The notes below the pieces were generated by a model that searched no databases, was not told where the DNA came from, and saw only the letters and a program-made list of their open reading frames with translations. Below are positions 4,091 through 6,732 of a stretch of DNA of 6,732 nucleotides, piece by piece. Made by a program: the position numbers and the translations under genes. This DNA is from DASVCS01 sp036381495 (GTDB lineage Bacteria > Gemmatimonadota > Gemmatimonadetes > Longimicrobiales > RSA9): contig DASVCS010000062.1 of NCBI GenBank assembly GCA_036381495.1, positions 1 to 6,732 on the forward strand, written 5' to 3'. How positions within the stretch are numbered: the first letter of the stretch is position 1; each line of letters begins with the position of its first letter.

Positions 4091-5975
4091 CCTGCTCGCC
4101 TCCTGTGCTGCGTGCCCGGCCGTCCGTCATCGCCGCCGAGCCGGTCCGTCCGCTCACCACGGCCGTGCTGCTCGTGATCCCGCTGGTCGTCGCGCTGGTA
4201 CGGGTGCGGCCGCTCACGACCGCCGTCGAGCCGGTCCGCCCGCTCACCACGGCCGTGCTGCGGAGCGGCGGGCGCAGCACCATGAGCCGCGCGCCGCTGG
4301 CGGTGAGGCTGCCGGCGCCGGTCAGCACCGCCGCGCCGTCGATCAGGAGCCACCCCGCGGCGGTGAGCACCCCCACGCCCACCAGCGTCCCGCCGGCCAG
4401 GACGAGCACGCGCCCGTCGGCCACGAGCGTCCCGTCGGCCGCCAGCAGCGCCGCGCCCTCGACGATGCGCTCGCCCGGCCCGGCCGCCAGTGTCCCCAGC
4501 CCGGTGAGCGTCGCCGCCCCGTCGACCACGATGTCGCCGGCCGCCGTGAGCGTCCCGGCCCCGGCCAGCGTCGCCGCCCCGTCCACCAGGATGCCGCCCA
4601 CCGCGGCCAGCGTGCTGGTGCCGGAGAGCGTGGCCGCCGCGGACACGAGCTGGAGGCCGTCCGCCGCCAGCGTGTCGGACCCGGTGAGCGCGGCCGACGC
4701 CGGCACCACCCGGATCGCGCTCGCGGCCAGCGTGCCGGTGCCGGAGAGGGTGGCGGCGCCGTCGACGACCTGGAACGTGGTGTAGTCGACGATCAGGCGC
4801 GGGCCAGCGTGGGTCGTGTCGTCGAAAGACGAAAAAATGGCCGCATTGGATCCTGTCGGCTGACCGCCATCGACATGGACCCGGAACCCGGTGTAGCCGC
4901 TCTTGTTGATATTGGCGTCGGGGTTGCTGAGCGTGAAATCGTTGTCTGCGTTCAGGGTCAGGCTGGTGATCGCCGTGCCTGCGTGTGCGCTGGTACCAGC
5001 CGTGTTGGTCCAGTCGGATATGTCGATGGGCCAGTTGCTAGCGGGGTACCACTCAATGGTGATATTGCGAGCATCAACAGAGGCTCGTGATGTCACGACG
5101 GCCCGGAACGTGGCGCTATTGACGGTCGCCCCGGCAAGCGATGACGTATCGAAACGAAACAGACAAACGGCGACGTCATAGCCACTCGCCGGGAACGTGC
5201 GAAACCTCCGCATCGCCTGGACGAGAGCATTATTGGTACTGAATGTCGATCCACTGGTCGGCGGGTAGGCTGCCGAACTCGCGGATACCTCCCCATCGTC
5301 CCCGCTCGCCGCCACGCTGAGCGTCGTCGTCGGGTCGATGCGATAGGGGAACGCCTCGGGCGGCAGCGTGCTGTCGTCGAACGAGAACCGGGCATGCGCC
5401 GGGACCGACAGGTCCCACGCGCTGCACTGATAGATCACCCCGTTCGCGCCGATGACAAACGGGCGGCGGATCAGAAACTGGCCCGCCCGGATGTTGCCCT
5501 CGTCGTCGACGTGGATGCCCTGCGCGTTGGACAGGTACAGCCAGTCATAGGTCTGTGGTCCGCGCCGCGACTCGACGACGGCGTTGGATTTGACACCCCA
5601 CGGCGACGGCTCATACTGCCACGGGACGCCGTTGTATATGACGGCGTCGCCTGAGCCCGTGCCCTGGAACACCCACTGCCACGACGTGTTGGTGGGCAGG
5701 TGGGTCAACGTCATCGCCGAGTAGTTGGCCTGGATGCTGATCTCCGCCGTGGTGACGGTCCAGGTGCCGGGCGCGCTCCGCTGGACGACCAGCTCCTGGG
5801 GATCGAGCCAGGGGCCGCCCGGCGTCGCCTGGAAATGGAGCCGCCGCCCGATGACCGCCTGGTAGCGACCATTGCCCAGGTCGAAATGCTTCGCGCCGCG
5901 CGTCCGGCGCTCCGGCAGCTCGACGGCATCGGCCGGCAGGCCCCAGCGGCGAGGGTCGGCGCGCGTGGCTGGCAT
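4083..5975 (-). CDS. Tail protein with DNRLRE/CBM96-like domain and tandem repeats
   Basis: This 630-residue protein is probably a fibre or other outer tail component. Residues 27-225 resemble the N-terminal module of DNRLRE-type proteins (GAKHFDLGNGRYQAVIG, LHFQATPGGPWLDPQEL; later FSFDDSTLPPEAFPYRIDPT). Residues about 218-400 fit a DNRLRE/CBM96 carbohydrate-binding-like sandwich (VCLFRFDTSSLAGATVNSAT, NITIEWYP, HAGPRLIVDYT). Residues 401-561 hold eight copies of a 20-residue repeat of the form LVDGAATLxGxGTLxAxG. Residues 573-622 hold five copies of a 10-residue unit, best seen as STAVVSGRTG. The tail ends STGGEQDG. I chose the ATG at 5975, with GAGGTG (5987-5982) six bases upstream; a GTG at 5984 would add three residues but has no well-spaced site. 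No catalytic residues, signal peptide or membrane span are visible. GC is about 55-60% across 4981-5280 but 80% in part of the repeats. An alternative is a secreted adhesin, but the flanking tail genes favour a virion part. Confidence 0.8.
   Translation of the reverse strand: MPATRADPRRWGLPADAVELPERRTRGAKHFDLGNGRYQAVIGRRLHFQATPGGPWLDPQELVVQRSAPGTWTVTTAEISIQANYSAMTLTHLPTNTSWQWVFQGTGSGDAVIYNGVPWQYEPSPWGVKSNAVVESRRGPQTYDWLYLSNAQGIHVDDEGNIRAGQFLIRRPFVIGANGVIYQCSAWDLSVPAHARFSFDDSTLPPEAFPYRIDPTTTLSVAASGDDGEVSASSAAYPPTSGSTFSTNNALVQAMRRFRTFPASGYDVAVCLFRFDTSSLAGATVNSATFRAVVTSRASVDARNITIEWYPASNWPIDISDWTNTAGTSAHAGTAITSLTLNADNDFTLSNPDANINKSGYTGFRVHVDGGQPTGSNAAIFSSFDDTTHAGPRLIVDYTTFQVVDGAATLSGTGTLAASAIRVVPASAALTGSDTLAADGLQLVSAAATLSGTSTLAAVGGILVDGAATLAGAGTLTAAGDIVVDGAATLTGLGTLAAGPGERIVEGAALLAADGTLVADGRVLVLAGGTLVGVGVLTAAGWLLIDGAAVLTGAGSLTASGARLMVLRPPLRSTAVVSGRTGSTAVVSGRTRTSATTSGITSSTAVVSGRTGSAAMTDGRARSTGGEQDG
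4110..4259 (-). repeat. Five 10-residue coding repeats with a near-identical 33-base DNA pair
   Basis: The units are STAVVSGRTG, STAVVSGRTR, TSATTSGITS, STAVVSGRTG and SAAMTDGRAR. At DNA level 4138-4170 and 4228-4260 are the same 33 bases except for one position (T at 4149, C at 4239). They are 90 bases apart, exactly three units. Such high identity suggests recent slippage or gene conversion, unlike the older 20-residue array beside it. Confidence 0.8.
4293..4775 (-). repeat. Eight tandem copies of a 20-residue (60-base) coding repeat
   Basis: Within the DNRLRE protein the units are FQVVDGAATLSGTGTLAASA, IRVVPASAALTGSDTLAADG, LQLVSAAATLSGTSTLAAVG, GILVDGAATLAGAGTLTAAG, two more spaced by one extra residue, RVLVLAGGTLVGVGVLTAAG and WLLIDGAAVLTGAGSLTASG. 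Each has a hydrophobic strand, a small-residue turn and a second short strand, which suits a beta-solenoid or fibre shaft. Copies are diverged in both protein and DNA, so the array is not a recent duplication. Confidence 0.85.
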
Positions 5976-5981
5976 TCGCCG

Positions 5982-5987
5982 CACCTC
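5982..5987 (-). promoter_or_regulatory. Ribosome binding site that decides between GTG 5984 and ATG 5975
   Basis: On the minus strand GAGGTG ends six bases before the ATG at 5975. The same bases include the candidate GTG start at 5984, so the two uses exclude each other. The spacing favours the ATG. The site lies directly next to the stop codon of the preceding gene (5989-5987). Confidence 0.55.
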
Positions 5988-6358
5988 TAGTCCAGCGTTA
6001 CGTCGAGGCTGCCCGCCGCGACCCGGAAGGTATCGCCCGCGTTGACCGTCTTACTCGTCGCCAGCGCGCCGCCCCACAGGAAATTGCCCGCCGTGGCCGC
6101 GTCCCAGATCCCGACATGGGTGATGGTGGCCGCCGGCATATTGGCCCACTCCAGGTCGGCGTCGTTGCTGGTGGCACCGGCCGCCGCTGCCGCGAACGAG
6201 CCGGCCTGCCGGGCGTAGCTCCCGCCGCTCACCTCGCTCGCCCCCGTCTCGCCTGGGTCAGCCGTATGCAGGCTCACATACGGCGTCGCTACGCTATACG
6301 CGGTCGCGTTGAACACGGCGTCCAGGAGTTTGAGTTCCAGGTAGTTCGAAATCGACAT
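5987..6358 (-). CDS. Small phage tail-fibre-like structural protein
   Basis: The 123 residues have the pattern of a small tail-fibre/Gp80-like family common in phages of high-GC hosts. They open with SNYLELKLLDAVFNATAY, followed by the hallmark VSLHTADPGETGASEVSGG and SYARQ, the middle DADLEWANMPAATITHVGIW, and a closing strand-rich GNFLWGGALATSKTVNAGDTF. The family call comes from recalled patterns and no search was run; the exact structural role is not known to me. Near-full length is likely because both termini look complete. The start at 6358 has AAAGGGG (6371-6365) six bases upstream. The stop falls immediately before the next gene's ribosome binding site, and the gap to the upstream gene is 16 bases, so it belongs to the tail operon. 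Confidence 0.85.
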   Translation of the reverse strand: MSISNYLELKLLDAVFNATAYSVATPYVSLHTADPGETGASEVSGGSYARQAGSFAAAAAGATSNDADLEWANMPAATITHVGIWDAATAGNFLWGGALATSKTVNAGDTFRVAAGSLDVTLD

Positions 6359-6374
6359 GTCTGTCCCCTTTCGC

Positions 6375-6674
6375 TCAGATCGTCGCCGGTGCCGTCACGC
6401 GCCCGCGCACTAGCCCGCGTGACGGGTCGCTCTCGACGTCCGGCTTAGCGCGCGCCGTCCCCTGGCTCGTCTCGATCTCGATCTCATCTCGGCTCACCCG
6501 CCAGCGCCGCACCAGATGCCCGATGTCCACCGGCCGGCCGTCCGCCGACGGCACCCAGACGCGGCCGCCCTGGTTCCCCGACGATCCGGTGCCGCCGTGA
6601 TAGCCGCCGTCCCGCGCGTGCCGCGCCGGCTCATACTCGATCCAAACCGGGTCGCCTTCATTCAGCGTCGCCAT
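6375..6674 (-). CDS. Small protein of unknown function in the tail operon
   Basis: I do not recognise this 99-residue protein. It starts MATLNEGDPVWIEYEPARHA, continues with a Gly-rich loop (GGYHGGTGSSGNQGG), then a strand-rich part (RVWVPSADGRPVDIGHLVRR, WRVSRDEIEIETSQGTARA), and ends VRGRVTAPATI. The strand pattern with a Gly loop could be a small beta-barrel, but that is a guess. There is no signal peptide or membrane span. The start is firm: AGGAGG (6686-6681) sits six bases before the ATG at 6674. The start overlaps the end of a preceding frame by 17 bases, and the stop is 16 bases before the next gene. Its position upstream of fibre genes suggests a minor structural or assembly protein. 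Confidence 0.72.
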   Translation of the reverse strand: MATLNEGDPVWIEYEPARHARDGGYHGGTGSSGNQGGRVWVPSADGRPVDIGHLVRRWRVSRDEIEIETSQGTARAKPDVESDPSRGLVRGRVTAPATI

Positions 6675-6732
6675 GATCCGCCTCCTTGTCGGGGAGCAGC
6701 CCGTGTCCTTGTGCCCAGTCCCGTACCCAGGC
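6658..6732 (-). CDS. C-terminal end of an unidentified upstream late protein (partial)
   Basis: A minus-strand frame enters from the right edge and reads AWVRDWAQGHGLLPDKEADH then GDAE, stopping at a TGA (6660-6658). It overlaps the start of the next gene by 17 bases and contains that gene's ribosome binding site, consistent with the packing of this operon. Of the three minus-strand frames in these 75 bases, this one ends in a typical acidic, charged C-terminus. Only 24 residues are seen, so function is unknown. Confidence 0.45.
   Translation of the reverse strand, partial: AWVRDWAQGHGLLPDKEADHGDAE

Noticed and set aside
4293..4775. CRISPR-like array
   Set aside because: The 60-base periodicity is diverged throughout, has no unique spacers, and is fully coding in one frame.
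3930..5090. Long plus-strand open frame opposite the DNRLRE repeats
   Set aside because: Its repetitive Gly/Arg/Ala text merely mirrors the coding repeats on the minus strand; there is no supporting ribosome site.
4083..5975. Rhs/YD-repeat toxin, since DNRLRE modules occur in such proteins
   Set aside because: No YD repeats, RHS core motif or toxin-like C-terminus are visible, and the flanking genes are tail genes.

Overview
This window looks like the distal end of a tailed-phage or prophage tail module running into a small regulatory or recombination segment. The DNA is high in GC: most 60-base lines are well above 60% and parts reach 80%. The codon use is that of a high-GC bacterial host. 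No marker fixes the phylum. A Chloroflexota (Thermomicrobia-like) or actinobacterial host is my guess from protein style only. No capsid, portal, terminase, integrase or lysis gene is visible, so an intact prophage, a free phage and a tail-derived particle cannot be told apart here.

Right to left on the minus strand (about 6732 down to 730) lies a tightly packed late operon. Its order is: the C-terminus of an unidentified gene (6658-6732); a 99-residue unknown protein (6375-6674); a 123-residue small tail-fibre-like protein (5987-6358); a 630-residue tail protein with a DNRLRE/CBM96-like domain followed by two kinds of tandem repeat (4083-5975); a 106-residue BppU-N-like baseplate or fibre adaptor (3770-4090); an 884-residue tailspike with a right-handed beta-helix and a concanavalin A-like C-terminus (1106-3760); and a 94-residue unknown protein (730-1014). 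Neighbouring genes overlap or are separated by at most about 16 bases, except for a 91-base gap holding a GC-rich hairpin before the last gene. Together the products read as the host-recognition end of a virion: adaptors, repeat-built fibre and sugar-binding or sugar-cleaving spike.

Left to right on the plus strand (2-733) are the end of an upstream gene and two small helix-turn-helix proteins of the excisionase/MerR type. The second carries a coiled coil and ends in a Trp-rich tail. Between them, overlapping the stop codon of the first, is a perfect inverted repeat with 11-base arms (260-270 and 275-285). Read as 11+6+11 it resembles a Xer dif site or tyrosine-recombinase core site. The plus-strand group and the late operon converge and share one CTAG as both stop codons.

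The most unusual points are the dif-like palindrome sitting between two Xis-like genes, the eight 20-residue repeats and five 10-residue repeats at the end of the DNRLRE protein, and the local GC drops marking the DNRLRE and concanavalin-like domains as likely exchanged cassettes.
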